64,000 bases of DNA from Micromonospora sp. WMMD1102 (GCF_029626265.1 NZ_JARUBN010000001.1:5087001-5151000), one strand, 5' to 3'; counted from the first letter of the stretch, positions 34,022-43,462 are shown. Notes: generated by a model from the sequence alone, not told the origin. Made by a program: numbers and translations.

Positions 34022-34754
34022 GCTCGGCCGGCGGCTCGGACAGCTCTACCTCGGCCTGACGCTCTACGGCGTGAGCATGGCACTGATGGTCGAGGCGTCC
34101 CTCGGACTGGGCCCTTGGGACGTCTTCCACCAGGGACTGTCCGAGCGCACCGGCGCCTCGCTCGGCACCGTGACGATCGCGGTGGGCGCCCTGGTGCTGC
34201 TGCTGTGGATCCCGCTGCGCCAGCGGCCCGGTCTCGGCACGGTGAGCAACGTCGTGGTGATCGGGCTCGCCGTGGACCTCGCCCTGGCCCTGCTGCCCAC
34301 CGTCGAGGCGCTGCCCGCCCGGATCGCCTTCCTGGTCGCCGGCATCACGCTCAACGGGATGGCCACCGGGCTGTACATCGGCGCCCGGCTCGGCCCCGGC
34401 CCCCGGGACGGCCTGATGACCGGGTACGTCGCCCGCCGGCCGCACCGGTCGCTCCGGCTGGTCCGCACGGTCATCGAGCTGACCGTACTCGCGATCGGGT
34501 TCGCCCTCGGCGGCAAGGTCGGGATCGGCACGCTCGCGTACGCCCTCGCCATCGGCCCGCTGGTGCACGCCTTCATCCCGATGTTCACCGTGCCGCCGAC
34601 CGCCGACGGGGTCGCCGACGGCCCGGACGACCCGGACCGCCCGGACGGGGTCACCGACGGTCCCGGCGAGGTCACCGAAGGTTCGGGCAGGATCAGCGAC
34701 CGCCCCGACGTGGTCGCCGACGGCGGGTTGCAACGGGAAAGATCGTCGATCTGA
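33957..34754 (+). CDS. YczE/YitT-type membrane protein
   Basis: An integral membrane protein of 265 residues with about five hydrophobic segments. The family core is GQLYLGLTLYGVSMALMVEA, SLGLGPWDVFHQGLSERTG and GARLGPGPRDGLMTGYVARR. The N-terminus before the core is made only of the 9-bp repeat (GNRGNRGSRGSRGSRGD) and may be untranslated. ATG 33957 is chosen because no start codon lies between the repeat and the core; ATG 33924 is also in frame. The C-terminal tail is a hydrophilic Asp/Gly/Pro repeat. YczE affects lipopeptide production in Bacillus; here the role is unknown. Confidence 0.85.
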   Translation: MAKIGNRGNRGSRGSRGSRGDRLGRRLGQLYLGLTLYGVSMALMVEASLGLGPWDVFHQGLSERTGASLGTVTIAVGALVLLLWIPLRQRPGLGTVSNVVVIGLAVDLALALLPTVEALPARIAFLVAGITLNGMATGLYIGARLGPGPRDGLMTGYVARRPHRSLRLVRTVIELTVLAIGFALGGKVGIGTLAYALAIGPLVHAFIPMFTVPPTADGVADGPDDPDRPDGVTDGPGEVTEGSGRISDRPDVVADGGLQRERSSI

Positions 34755-34853
34755 GCCGCATCGTCCCACGTGGAACGCCGGTCACCCCGGTTCGACGGAA
34801 TGAACCGGTGCACAACGGTTCCGCTGGATGGCACGGCACGGCATCATTTCCCC

Positions 34854-35309
34854 ATGGGGGATGAGGGATGGCGTTGGTCCGACGCATGGATCTTCGTGTC
34901 GCTGGTCATCGCGGGCGGTGCCGGCCGGCACCGGCGGTCGAGCAGCACCCGCCGGCCGGAGGGCGTCCGGCTCGCCGACGTGCTCTCCACCGCTGACCAT
35001 CTCAACCGGGCCCTGCCGGCCCGGCACGAGATCGAGGCAGCGGTGCGCCGCCTGGTGGGGGCCGGTCTGATCACCGTCTCGGACGGCTGGTTCCGGGTCA
35101 CCTCCGCCGGGGAGCACCTGTGGCGTACCCGGCCGCACGGTGGCCTCGCCACCACCGTCGAGACGGTGCACGGGGTGCTGACCCGCCGGCACTCCCCGGG
35201 CAGCCACGACTGGGTGCTCGGCGAGGACGAGCACGCCGCGGCGGTGCAGGAGTACGCCGCCCGGTTCACCCTGCCGATGCCACGCCGCTCAGCGGAGAAC
35301 AGCGGCTGA
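34854..35309 (+). CDS. Small winged-helix-like hypothetical protein
   Basis: A 151-residue cytosolic protein. It begins MGDEGWRWSDAWIFVSLVIA and then has a likely winged-helix region (GVRLADVLSTADHLNRALPA, EIEAAVRRLVGAGLITVSDG, FRVTSAGEHLW), resembling helix-turn-helix proteins that assess a regulatory domain, although no partner is evident. ATG at 34854 precedes a GGGGGATGAGGG stretch, and an in-frame start at 34770 would add a non-conserved leader. It converges with hisF. Confidence 0.72.
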   Translation: MGDEGWRWSDAWIFVSLVIAGGAGRHRRSSSTRRPEGVRLADVLSTADHLNRALPARHEIEAAVRRLVGAGLITVSDGWFRVTSAGEHLWRTRPHGGLATTVETVHGVLTRRHSPGSHDWVLGEDEHAAAVQEYAARFTLPMPRRSAENSG

Positions 35310-35364
35310 CGCCGTACCCCGCAGCCGGCTGCGGGACGCGGAGCCGGGTCGGCGGACCGGGTGA

Positions 35365-35442
35365 CTGGGTCACCTCGACGGACCGGCAGGCTGGGTCACC
35401 TCGACGGACCGGCAGGCTGGGTCGCCCCGACGGACCGGGTGG
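35365..35442. repeat. 26-bp tandem repeats downstream of hisF
   Basis: Units at 35365-35390, 35391-35416 and a partial third from 35417 (core CTGGGTCACCTCGACGGACC) lie just beyond the hisF stop at 35451. The shared CGGACCGGGTGG also forms the last hisF codons. Confidence 0.85.
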
Positions 35443-35450
35443 GCGGCGCC

Positions 35451-36221
35451 TCAGCGGACCGGGTGGCCGGCGCCGCGCAGTGCCTGCTTGACCTCGCCGA
35501 CGCTCAGCTCGCCGAAGTGGAAGACGCTGGCCGCCAGGACCGCGTCCGCGCCGGCCGCCACCGCCGGGGGGAAGTGCCCGACCGCACCGGCCCCGCCACT
35601 GGCCACCACCGGCACGTCCACCACCCGCCGGACCGCACCGATCAGCTCCAGGTCGAAGCCGGCCTTGGTGCCGTCCGCGTCCATCGAGTTGAGCAGGATC
35701 TCCCCGGCGCCCAGCTCGGCGGCGCGGGCCGCCCAGCCGACCGCGTCGATCCCGGTGCCGCGCCGGCCGCCGTGGGTGGTCACCTCGAACCCGCTGTCGG
35801 TACTCGTCCCGGCCGGAGCCCGCCGCACGTCGAGCGAGAGCACCAGCACCTGCCGGCCGAACCGCTCGGCGATCTCGGCGATCAGCTCGGGGCGGGCGAT
35901 CGCGGCGGTGTTCACCCCCACCTTGTCCGCCCCGGCCCGGAGCAGTACGTCCACGTCGGCGACCCGGCGTACCCCGCCGCCGACGGTGAGCGGGATGAAG
36001 ACCGACTCGGCGGTCCGGCGTACCACGTCGAGCATGGTGCCCCGGTCGTCGGAGGAGGCGGTCACGTCGAGGAAGGTCAGCTCGTCGGCGCCGGCCTCGT
36101 CGTACGCCGCAGCCAACTCGACGGGGTCGCCCGCGTCCCGCAGGTCGACGAAGTTGACCCCCTTGACGACCCGTCCCGCGTCCACGTCGAGGCAGGGGAT
36201 CACCCGCACCGCCACCGTCAT
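35451..36221 (-). CDS. hisF: Imidazole glycerol phosphate synthase, cyclase subunit
   Basis: HisF takes ammonia from HisH through its barrel and cyclises PRFAR to IGP and AICAR. The 256-residue TIM barrel has the first catalytic Asp in [18 protein letters not shown] (residues 8-25), the second in VLSLDVRRA near residue 130, and phosphate loops at [11 protein letters not shown] and [11 protein letters not shown]. It is the last gene of the hisD-to-hisF operon, 61 bp after priA. The end of the gene runs into a repeat tract. Confidence 0.97.
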   Translation of the reverse strand: MTVAVRVIPCLDVDAGRVVKGVNFVDLRDAGDPVELAAAYDEAGADELTFLDVTASSDDRGTMLDVVRRTAESVFIPLTVGGGVRRVADVDVLLRAGADKVGVNTAAIARPELIAEIAERFGRQVLVLSLDVRRAPAGTSTDSGFEVTTHGGRRGTGIDAVGWAARAAELGAGEILLNSMDADGTKAGFDLELIGAVRRVVDVPVVASGGAGAVGHFPPAVAAGADAVLAASVFHFGELSVGEVKQALRGAGHPVR

Positions 36222-36282
36222 GCGCCGAGCCTAACCCGGGCCCGCGCGATCACGCCCGTCACTTCCCCCCGAGCCACGACCG

Positions 36283-37008
36283 TCACTGTCCAGCCAGCAC
36301 GGCCAGGGCCTCGGCCACGGTGAAGGCGCCCGCGTAGAGCGCCTTGCCGGCGATCACGCCCTCCACCCCGATCGGTTCCAGGGTGGCGAGCGCCCGCAGG
36401 TCGTCCAGGGTCGAGACACCGCCGGAGGCGATCACCGGGGCGCCGGTACGGGCGCAGACCTCGCGCAGCAGGTCGAGGTTGGGGCCGCGCATGGTGCCGT
36501 CCTTGGTGATGTCGGTCACCACGTACCGCGCCGCGCCGGCCTTGTCCAGCCGCTCCAGCACCTCGAACAGGTCGCCGCCGTCCCGGGTCCAGCCCCGGGC
36601 GGAGAGGGTACGGCCGCGCACGTCCAGCCCGATCGCCACCCGGTCGCCGTACTCGCCGACGACCCGGTCGCACCACTGCGGGTCCTCCAGGGCGGCGGTG
36701 CCGATGTTGACCCGGGCCGCTCCGGTGCCCAGCGCCGCCCGCAGCGACTCGTCGTCCCGGATGCCGCCGGAAAGTTCCACCCGCACGTCGAGCCGGCCGA
36801 CCACCTCGGCCAGCAGGGCGGCGTTCGAGCCCCGGCCGAACGCGGCGTCGAGGTCGACCAGGTGGATCCAGTCGGCACCGTCGCGCTGCCAGGCCAGGGC
36901 CGCCTCCAGCGGCTCGCCGTAACTCGTCTCACTGCCGGCGGCGCCCTGGACCAGGCGGACCGCCTGGCCGTCGGCGACATCGACGGCGGGCAGCAGGGTC
37001 AGGCTCAA
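36283..37008 (-). CDS. priA: Bifunctional HisA/TrpF isomerase PriA
   Basis: PriA isomerises both ProFAR (histidine) and PRA (tryptophan), replacing TrpF in actinobacteria. The 241-residue barrel has the catalytic Asp in [20 protein letters not shown] near residue 10, [13 protein letters not shown] near residue 78, [14 protein letters not shown] with the flexible Arg region near residue 129, the second Asp in [20 protein letters not shown] near residue 169, and [12 protein letters not shown]. No separate trpF is found with the trp genes in this window, so this gene supports both pathways here (established for the family, inferred for this strain). Confidence 0.95.
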   Translation of the reverse strand: MSLTLLPAVDVADGQAVRLVQGAAGSETSYGEPLEAALAWQRDGADWIHLVDLDAAFGRGSNAALLAEVVGRLDVRVELSGGIRDDESLRAALGTGAARVNIGTAALEDPQWCDRVVGEYGDRVAIGLDVRGRTLSARGWTRDGGDLFEVLERLDKAGAARYVVTDITKDGTMRGPNLDLLREVCARTGAPVIASGGVSTLDDLRALATLEPIGVEGVIAGKALYAGAFTVAEALAVLAGQ

Positions 37009-37125
37009 CGTGCTCTCCTCGGTCGGCGGGAACGATGGTGCTCGGGTCGGCTGGTGGAACGCACAGCCGGCTGTCCGCGGGTGGGACGCACGGCCGACTG
37101 TCGGCGACTGGGATGCATGGCCGGC

Positions 37126-37452
37126 TCAGGTCCGGCGGCCCAGGGCGATCACCACCACCGCCGGCAGCACCAGCAGCAGCAGCGCGATCAGGCCGAGCCG
37201 CAGCGCCAGGTCGTCGACGAGCAGCCAGATGACGATCATCGCCGCCCCGGAGAGTGCGACCACGCCGGCCCGCTCGCCCCGGCTGCGCCGCGCGAACAGC
37301 CGCCCGGTACGCCGGACCGGCAGCCGTGGGGTGACCCGGCGCAACAGGGTACGGCGGCGCTGGCGGCGGGCGACCTTCCGGGCCCGGGCGGCCCGTTCCC
37401 GCTCCGCCTCGGCCAGCCGGACCGCCCGGCGCCGGGCCCGCTCCTTGCTCAC
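37126..37452 (-). CDS. Small basic membrane protein in the his operon
   Basis: A 108-residue protein with a strongly basic cytosolic N-terminus (VSKERARRRAVRLAEAERER, then further Arg-rich sequence to about residue 65) and two hydrophobic segments at the C-terminus (VVALSGAAMIVIWLLVDDLA and LGLIALLLLVLPAVVVIALG). GTG at 37452 is taken because the Arg-rich coding region begins there. It lies 58 bp after hisH and 117 bp before priA on the same strand. Its function is unknown. A similar small gene in this position seems typical of related actinomycetes (recollection, not tested). Confidence 0.72.
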   Translation of the reverse strand: MSKERARRRAVRLAEAERERAARARKVARRQRRRTLLRRVTPRLPVRRTGRLFARRSRGERAGVVALSGAAMIVIWLLVDDLALRLGLIALLLLVLPAVVVIALGRRT

Positions 37453-37510
37453 CTGGCGACGCCCGAGGCCGGGGCGGCCCGTCCGAGCCTGGCCCAGGTG
37501 CGGGGTGCGG

Positions 37511-38152
37511 TCACAGCGTGACCAGCCAGTTGCGCAACAGCAGCCGGCCGGCCCCGGCGGACTTCTCCGGATGGAACTGGGCGGCCGACAGCGGCCCGCG
37601 TTCCACCGCCGCCACGAACCGGCCACCGTGCTCGGCGGTGGTCGGCAGCGCACCGGCGGCCTCCAACCCGGCCGCGTCGGTCGGGGCGTAGGAGTGCACG
37701 AAGTAGAACCGGGCGTCGGCCGGCAGGCCGGCGAACAGCCGGGACCCGGGCGGCGGCGCGACGGTGTTCCAGCCCATGTGCGGCACCCGCCGGGCGGCCA
37801 GCCCGGTCACCCCGCCGGGCAGCAGGCCGAGCCCCTTGGTGACGACGCCGTGCTCCTCGCCGTACTCGAAGAGGACCTGCATGCCGACGCAGATGCCCAG
37901 CACCGGGCGGCCCGCCGCGACCCGCTCGGCGATCACCGGGCCGGCCCGCAGCGCGTCGATCCCGGCCATGCAGGCGGCGAAGGCGCCGACGCCGGGCACC
38001 ACCAGGCCGTCGGCGGTGGCCGCCGCGTCGAGGTCGTCGGTGACCGTCACCTCGGCGCCGGCCCGGGCCACCGCCCGCTGCGCCGAGCGCAGGTTGCCCG
38101 AGCCGTAGTCCAGCACCACCACCCGGGGCAGCGCCGGCCGGTCGGCGGTCAT
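37511..38152 (-). CDS. hisH: Imidazole glycerol phosphate synthase, glutaminase subunit
   Basis: HisH is the class I glutamine amidotransferase that feeds ammonia to HisF. In 213 residues it shows VVLDYGSGNLRSAQRAV near residue 12, the oxyanion strand PGVGAF, the nucleophile Cys in VLGICVGMQVLFEYG near residue 87, and the His-Glu pair in SAAQFHPEKSAGAG near residue 193. Its start overlaps the stop of the 57-codon membrane gene upstream (ATGA), so it is translationally coupled to it. Confidence 0.97.
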   Translation of the reverse strand: MTADRPALPRVVVLDYGSGNLRSAQRAVARAGAEVTVTDDLDAAATADGLVVPGVGAFAACMAGIDALRAGPVIAERVAAGRPVLGICVGMQVLFEYGEEHGVVTKGLGLLPGGVTGLAARRVPHMGWNTVAPPPGSRLFAGLPADARFYFVHSYAPTDAAGLEAAGALPTTAEHGGRFVAAVERGPLSAAQFHPEKSAGAGRLLLRNWLVTL

Positions 38153-38322
38153 CCGCCCTCCCCGGGTACGAGCCAGAGCACGCCACCGGCGGTGGCGAGT
38201 ACGGCAAGCAGCCCCACGATCCAGAGCACCCGTCGCGGGGCGCCCTGCCGGTGCAGCGACCAGGCGCCACCGATCAGCACGCCGCCGAGCGCGAAGAGGG
38301 CCACCGGCAGGACGACGCCCAT
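38149..38322 (-). CDS. 57-residue membrane protein between hisB and hisH
   Basis: A short gene: MGVVLPVALFALGGVLIGGA, then WSLHRQGAPRR, then VLWIVGLLAVLATAGGVLWL and a VPGEGG end. This predicts two TM helices joined by a basic loop, a helical hairpin. Its ATG shares one base with the hisB stop (TGATG) and its stop overlaps the hisH start (ATGA), so coupling on both sides argues strongly for a translated gene. Its function is unknown. A regulatory or assembly role at the membrane for the HisH/HisF complex would be speculation. Confidence 0.75.
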   Translation of the reverse strand: MGVVLPVALFALGGVLIGGAWSLHRQGAPRRVLWIVGLLAVLATAGGVLWLVPGEGG

Positions 38323-38933
38323 CAGAGCAGCCCCTTGGTGCTCGGTACCGCTCCGGCCGACCGCGGATCGATCGACACCGCCTCGCGCAGCGCCCGGGCC
38401 ACCGCCTTGAACTGCGCCTCCACCACGTGGTGCGCGTCGGGGTGGCCGCCGGGGCGGGCGGCGCGGAGCACCGAGACGTGCAGGGTCAGCCGGCCGGACT
38501 GCCCGAAGGACTCCCAGATGTGCCGGGTCATGCTCGTCGGATAGACCGGCCCGATGTACGGGGCCAGTGCCGGCTCGTCGTGCACCACGTACGGCCGCCC
38601 GGAGAGGTCGACGGCGGCCCGGACCAGCACCTCGTCCATCGGGATGGTCGCGGAACCGTATCGCCGGATGCCCATCTTGTTGCCGACCGCCTCGTCGAGG
38701 GCGGTGCCCAGGGCGAGCGAGGTGTCCTCGATCGTGTGGTGGGCGTCGATCTCAAGATCACCCACGGTGTGCACGGTGAGGTCGAAGCCGCCGTGCCGGG
38801 CGATCTGGTGCAGCATGTGGTCGTAGAAGCCGACTCCGGTGGTGATGTCGGCCTGGCCGGAGCCGTCGAGATCCAGCTCGACGAGGACCTTGGTCTCGGC
38901 CGTGGTTCGCTCGACCCGGGCGGTTCTGCTCAC
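38322..38933 (-). CDS. hisB: Imidazoleglycerol-phosphate dehydratase
   Basis: HisB dehydrates IGP to imidazole-acetol phosphate with Mn2+. The 203-residue monofunctional protein shows GVGFYDHMLHQIARHGGFDL near residue 38, the first metal motif IDAHHTIEDTSLALG near residue 68 and the second DAHHVVEAQFKAVARALRE near residue 168. GTG at 38933 (VSRTARVERTTAETK) is chosen; AAAGG lies 7 bases before it. Upstream the frame is open, but that part is hisC shadow. The 71-bp gap to hisC holds a short direct repeat (GGCCGACCCGGACA twice). Confidence 0.96.
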   Translation of the reverse strand: MSRTARVERTTAETKVLVELDLDGSGQADITTGVGFYDHMLHQIARHGGFDLTVHTVGDLEIDAHHTIEDTSLALGTALDEAVGNKMGIRRYGSATIPMDEVLVRAAVDLSGRPYVVHDEPALAPYIGPVYPTSMTRHIWESFGQSGRLTLHVSVLRAARPGGHPDAHHVVEAQFKAVARALREAVSIDPRSAGAVPSTKGLL

Positions 38934-39004
38934 GGTAGGACCTTTCGCTGTCCGGGTCGGCCGCGCGGGTGTCCGGGTCGGCCGGCCTGTTGTCCGGTAA
39001 CGCA

Positions 39005-40165
39005 TCACGCCGTCCCGGAATCTGTCGGCATCGTCGGCATCGAGTCTAGGGCGGCGAGGAAGGCGTCGGTCTCCTCCGGCGTGCCGGCGGTGACCCGCAG
39101 CCAGCCGGCCAGCCCGACGTCCCGGACCAGCACGCCCCGGTCGAGCAGCGCCCGCCAGGCCACCCGCTGGTCCCCGCCGACCCCGAAGAGTACGAAGTTG
39201 GCGTCGCTGTCGGCGACCGTCCGGCCCCGCGCCCGCAGCCCGGCCACGATCCGGTCCCGTTGCTCCTTGATCGCCTCGACGGTGCCGAGCAGCAGGTCGC
39301 GGTGGGCCAGCGCCGCCCGCGCGGCGGCCTGGGTGAGCGCCGAGAGGTGGTAGGGCAGCCGGACGAGCTGCACCGCCGCCACCACCGCCGGGTCGGCGGC
39401 GAGGTAGCCGAGCCGGCCGCCGGCGAAACCGAACGCCTTGCTCATGGTCCGGGTCACCACCAGCCGGGGGTGGCCGGGCAGCAGGGCCAGCGCGGTCGGG
39501 GTGCCGGGGCGGGCGAACTCGGCGTACGCCTCGTCCACCACCACCATCCCGGGCGCCTCGGCCAGCACCGCGTCCAGCACGGCCGGGTCCAGCGCGGTAC
39601 CGGTCGGGTTGTTCGGGGAGCAGAGGAAGACCAGGTCCGGCCGGTGTGCGCGGACCTGCGCCACGGCGTCGGCGGCGGTCAGCCCGAAGTCCGGGCCGCG
39701 GGCCCCGTCCCGCCACGCCGTGCCGGTGCCGGTGGCCAGCAGCGGGTGCATCGAGTACGCCGGGGTGAAGCCGAGCGCACTGCGCCCCGGCCCGCCGAAG
39801 ACCTGGAACAGCTGCTGCTGCACCTCGTTGGAGCCGTTCGCCGCCCAGAGGTTGCCGGTGGTCAGCCCGTGCCCGAGATAGTCGGCGAGGTCGGCCCGGA
39901 GCGCCAGCGCGTCCCGGTCGGGATAGCGGTTCAGGTCGCGCAGTTCGGCCGCGACCGCCTTGCCGATCGCCTCCACCACCTGGTCCGGCACCGGGTAGGA
40001 GTTCTCGTTGGTGTTCAGCCGCACCGGCACGTCGAGCTGCGGCGCTCCGTACGGGGTACGCCCGCGCAGGTCGTCCCGGATCGGCAGGTCGTCGAGTCCG
40101 GTCACACCGCCGCCGGGCTGCCCCGACCGCCCGGTCACGCCGCCGGCACCGGGCTGGCCGGTCAC
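39005..40165 (-). CDS. hisC: Histidinol-phosphate aminotransferase
   Basis: HisC transfers an amino group from glutamate to imidazole-acetol phosphate. The 386-residue fold-type I PLP enzyme has [13 protein letters not shown] near residue 52, [20 protein letters not shown] near residue 105, [12 protein letters not shown] near residue 182, and the PLP-Lys segment [18 protein letters not shown] near residue 243. The N-terminal 25 residues are a low-complexity Gly-rich lead. Its ATG overlaps the hisD stop by 4 bp. Confidence 0.96.
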   Translation of the reverse strand: MTGQPGAGGVTGRSGQPGGGVTGLDDLPIRDDLRGRTPYGAPQLDVPVRLNTNENSYPVPDQVVEAIGKAVAAELRDLNRYPDRDALALRADLADYLGHGLTTGNLWAANGSNEVQQQLFQVFGGPGRSALGFTPAYSMHPLLATGTGTAWRDGARGPDFGLTAADAVAQVRAHRPDLVFLCSPNNPTGTALDPAVLDAVLAEAPGMVVVDEAYAEFARPGTPTALALLPGHPRLVVTRTMSKAFGFAGGRLGYLAADPAVVAAVQLVRLPYHLSALTQAAARAALAHRDLLLGTVEAIKEQRDRIVAGLRARGRTVADSDANFVLFGVGGDQRVAWRALLDRGVLVRDVGLAGWLRVTAGTPEETDAFLAALDSMPTMPTDSGTA

Positions 40166-41496
40166 GCCGTCGCCCCGTCGACGTTGTCCGGGAAGCGGAC
40201 CCGGACCGCCTGGCCGTGCGCGGGCAGGTCCTCCACGGCGGCCAGCGTCACCACGTGCCGGGCGGTGTCCCGCAGCGCCGCCTCGTCGTACTCGACGATG
40301 TGCATGCCGCGCAGGAAGGACTGCACCGACAGTCCCGAGGAGTGCCGGGCGCAGCCACCGGTCGGCAGCACGTGGTTGGAACCGGCGCAGTAGTCACCGA
40401 GCGACACCGGCGCGTACGGGCCGACGAAGACCGCCCCGGCGTTGCGTACCCGCATCGCCCAGGCGCGGGCGTCCCGGGTCTGGATCTCCAGGTGCTCGGC
40501 GGCGTAGATGTCGACCACCCGCAGCCCCGCCGCCAGGTCGTCGACGAGCACCGCGCCGCTCTGCGGACCGCTCAGCGCGGTGCCGATCCGGTCGGCGTGC
40601 TTGGCCTGCGGCACCTGCCGGTGCAGCTCGCGGTCCACCGCCTCGACCAGCTCGACCGAGGGGGTGACGAGCACGCTCGCCGCCAGCGGGTCGTGCTCGG
40701 CCTGGCTGATCAGGTCGGCCGCCACGTGCACCGGGTCGGCGGTGTCGTCGGCGAGTACGGCGATCTCGGTCGGGCCGGCCTCGGCGTCGATCCCGACCAC
40801 TCCCCGGAGCAGGCGCTTGGCGGCGGTGACCCAGATGTTGCCCGGACCGGTGATCATGTCGACCGGCTCGCACCGGGTCTGCCCGTCCGCGTCCGTCTCC
40901 GCCCCGTACGCCAGCATCGCGACCGCCTGGGCGCCGCCGACCGCGTACACCTCGTCGACGCCGAGCAGCGCGCAGGCGGCCAGCACCCGGGCGTCGGGCA
41001 GGCCGCCGAACTCCTGCTGCGGCGGACTCGCCACCGCAAGCGAGCGGACCCCGGCCGCCTGGGCCGGCACCACGTTCATCACCACTGTCGAGGGGTACAT
41101 GGCGAGGCCGCCGGGGACGTACAGCCCGACCCGGTCGACCGGCACCCAGCGCTCGGTGACGGTGCCGCCCGGCACCACCTCGGTGGTGACGTCGACCCGC
41201 CGCTGGTCGGCGTGCACCCGGCGGGTCCGCTCGATCGCCTCGACCAGCGCGGCCCGGACCTCCGGCTCCAGCGTCGACTCCGCCTCCGCGATCACCTCGG
41301 TCGGCACCCGGAACCGGTCCAGCCGCAGGCCGTCGAGCCGATGCGTGGCGTCCTGGATCGCCGTGAAGCCATGATCGCGGACCGCCTCGACGATCGGGCG
41401 GATCTTCTCCACCGCCACGGAGACGTCGAGCTGGGCACGGGGCAGCAGGGCGCGCGGGTCGCGCCACCCGCCGCGCAGGTCGATCCGGTTCAACAC
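40162..41496 (-). CDS. hisD: Histidinol dehydrogenase
   Basis: HisD oxidises histidinol to histidine with two NAD+ and Zn2+. The 444-residue protein starts [10 protein letters not shown] (GTG at 41496; an in-frame start at 41568 adds 24 unlikely residues). It contains [68 protein letters not shown] and the Zn/catalytic [20 protein letters not shown] near residue 380. It is first in the his operon, so the promoter should lie in the 178-bp divergent gap with the LON-domain gene, which also carries a 23-bp-spaced repeat ACGACGGAAACGACCG (41588 and 41611). Confidence 0.96.
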   Translation of the reverse strand: MLNRIDLRGGWRDPRALLPRAQLDVSVAVEKIRPIVEAVRDHGFTAIQDATHRLDGLRLDRFRVPTEVIAEAESTLEPEVRAALVEAIERTRRVHADQRRVDVTTEVVPGGTVTERWVPVDRVGLYVPGGLAMYPSTVVMNVVPAQAAGVRSLAVASPPQQEFGGLPDARVLAACALLGVDEVYAVGGAQAVAMLAYGAETDADGQTRCEPVDMITGPGNIWVTAAKRLLRGVVGIDAEAGPTEIAVLADDTADPVHVAADLISQAEHDPLAASVLVTPSVELVEAVDRELHRQVPQAKHADRIGTALSGPQSGAVLVDDLAAGLRVVDIYAAEHLEIQTRDARAWAMRVRNAGAVFVGPYAPVSLGDYCAGSNHVLPTGGCARHSSGLSVQSFLRGMHIVEYDEAALRDTARHVVTLAAVEDLPAHGQAVRVRFPDNVDGATA

Positions 41497-41674
41497 CCTT
41501 GGCAGTCTATTCGGCGCCCACCGGTCGGGCCGCGTCCGCCCAGCCGGCGGGACGGTGAGCCAGGCCACCGCCGGCAGACCCGCCGGTACGACGGAAACGA
41601 CCGGGCCGGGACGACGGAAACGACCGTCCGGACGGGGCGGTTCACCGGCGGCGCCGACCGGCTAGGCTCGGACG

Positions 41675-42430
41675 GTGGACGCGCGGCTGCCGGTGTTTCC
41701 GCTCGGGACGGTGCTCTTTCCCGGTTTGGTCCTGCCGCTGCACATATTCGAGGCGCGTTATCTGGAGCTGATGCGGCACCTGCGCGGCCTGCCGGACGGC
41801 ACGCCCCGGGAGTTCGGCGTGGTGGCGATCCGCAGCGGCGGGTCGGCGTCGGTGGCCGCCCGCCCCGAACCGGATTCCGAGATCGGCCAGGAGACCCGGC
41901 CGAGAGTTCCGGAGCTGACCGACCGGCGCTCGGATGGTGCCCCGGTCACCCTGCACGAGGTCGGCTGCACCGCCGAGCTGCGGCAGGTGACCGAGTTGCC
42001 GGACGGCCGGCTGGACGTGGTCACGGTCGGCCGCCGCCGGTTCCGGATCGCCCGGGTCGAGGAGGTCGGCACGCCGTACCTGAGCGCCGAGGTGGAGTGG
42101 CTGCCCGAGCCAGCCGGTCAGGAGCAGCTCGCCGACCTGCTGGCTCCCCGGGTGCTTGCGGTCTTCCGGCGCTATCTCACGCTGGTCCGGGACGATCCGG
42201 AGGAGATCTCGGAGCAGTTGCCGGACGACCCGACCGTGCTGTCGCACCTGGTGGCCGCGACCGCCGCGCTCACCCTCACCGACCGGCAGCGCCTGCTGGC
42301 GACCCCGGACACCGCCGGCCGGCTGAGTGCCGAACTGCGGCTGCTCAACCGCGAGGCGGCTCTGTTGCGTCAGGTACGGGCGGTGCCGGTGCCCCTGGCG
42401 GAGCTGGCGGTGCCGGCAAGTCCCAACTGA
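41675..42430 (+). CDS. LON peptidase N-terminal (substrate-binding) domain protein
   Basis: A 251-residue protein consisting of the Lon N-terminal domain without ATPase or protease parts: LPVFPLGTVLFPGLVLPLHI and FEARYLELMRHL at the start, then GRRRFRIARVEEVGTPYLSA near residue 124, and a helical end. Such stand-alone PUA-like proteins are widespread and their role is unknown. GTG at 41675 is the only reasonable start. The last 86 bp overlap, tail to tail, the minus-strand DUF2567-like gene. Confidence 0.9.
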   Translation: MDARLPVFPLGTVLFPGLVLPLHIFEARYLELMRHLRGLPDGTPREFGVVAIRSGGSASVAARPEPDSEIGQETRPRVPELTDRRSDGAPVTLHEVGCTAELRQVTELPDGRLDVVTVGRRRFRIARVEEVGTPYLSAEVEWLPEPAGQEQLADLLAPRVLAVFRRYLTLVRDDPEEISEQLPDDPTVLSHLVAATAALTLTDRQRLLATPDTAGRLSAELRLLNREAALLRQVRAVPVPLAELAVPASPN

Positions 42431-43313
42431 GCGGCGGGTAGCCGGCGGACACCGGTTCCGGTTCGGCTTCGGCGCCGCGCAGCCCAGGGTACCGGGACCA
42501 GCCGGCCAGCAGGGTGTACGTCACGGCGGCACCGAAGGCCGGCACCAGCAGGTCCCCGATCGCCGGGATGAACCCGAGCAGCAGGTCGTACTGTCCACCG
42601 TGCAGGTCCGGCGGCTTGCTGAAGGTGGCGCCCGGCGGTGCACCGTCCAGCAGCCGCTGGTAGCCGTCCAGGCCGATCTGCCGGCCAAGCTGCCAGGCCA
42701 GTACGGCGGCGCCGAGCATGCCGAGCACCACCACGAGCATCCCGACCGGCCCCCGGTAGCGGCGCAGCAGCAGCCACATCGCGACCGCGGCCAGCACGCC
42801 GAGACCGAAGCCGAGCAGGCTGAACCAGCCGTCCGCGGCGATGAACTCCTCCGGCTGCGGCGCGGCCAGCAGCGCCCCGTCCTCGCTCTGCACCACCGGC
42901 ACGCCCGGCGACACGGCCCACCAGAGCAGGCCGAACGGCACCCCTAGCAGGATCAACGCCAGCAGCGCGACGCCGCTGACCGCCAGGCTCCGCAGCGGTG
43001 GACCGGCTCGATCACCTCCGCCCGGAGGCGGGACGACGGGGTACCCGAGCGGAGCCGGCCCGAGGGCGTCCGAGGGCCCACTGTCGGAGGGCCCACTGTC
43101 GGAGGGCCCGGCGTCCGAGAGCCCGGCGCCCGAGAGCCCGGCGCCCGAAGGCCCGGAGTGGTACGGGCCGGGCGGTGTTCCCGGCGGCACCTCGACACCG
43201 ACCGGTCCGGCGCCGGGCGCGGGAGGCGGGGCAGGTGGAGTTGGGCTCGGCGGGGGGCGCTTGTCGTCGCCGTCACCTGACGTGCCGTCGGGGTGGGAGG
43301 TTGCCGGACTCAC
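42345..43313 (-). CDS. DUF2567-like membrane protein
   Basis: A 322-residue protein with an N-terminal disordered region of about 105 residues with Pro, Gly and Ser/Asp repeats (SGAGLSGAG, SDSGPSDSGPSD, coded by 15-bp repeats near 43066-43160). Four predicted TM segments follow (LAVSGVALLALILLGVPFGL, WFSLLGFGLGVLAAVAMWLL, GMLVVVLGMLGAAVLAWQLG, and one near LVPAFGAAVTYTLLAG), then a Pro-rich C-terminus. The core with an outside loop before FIAADGWF fits DUF2567. Its function is unknown. The 3' end overlaps the LON-domain gene. Confidence 0.75.
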   Translation of the reverse strand: MSPATSHPDGTSGDGDDKRPPPSPTPPAPPPAPGAGPVGVEVPPGTPPGPYHSGPSGAGLSGAGLSDAGPSDSGPSDSGPSDALGPAPLGYPVVPPPGGGDRAGPPLRSLAVSGVALLALILLGVPFGLLWWAVSPGVPVVQSEDGALLAAPQPEEFIAADGWFSLLGFGLGVLAAVAMWLLLRRYRGPVGMLVVVLGMLGAAVLAWQLGRQIGLDGYQRLLDGAPPGATFSKPPDLHGGQYDLLLGFIPAIGDLLVPAFGAAVTYTLLAGWSRYPGLRGAEAEPEPVSAGYPPLSWDLPAPPAPPGAPAPPVPDATEPPRG

Positions 43314-43462
43314 CCGGTGATCCTCTCAGGCCCGGCACAGCACTGGCGGCCCGGTACGCCGAAACCGTCCGACCCCGCCCCGGATCAGCGCGCGACCTCC
43401 GCAGAGCGGTGACGGGACCTCGCGGCAACTCCCGCTGCCGCTTGTCGGGCGGCGGGAGCCGC

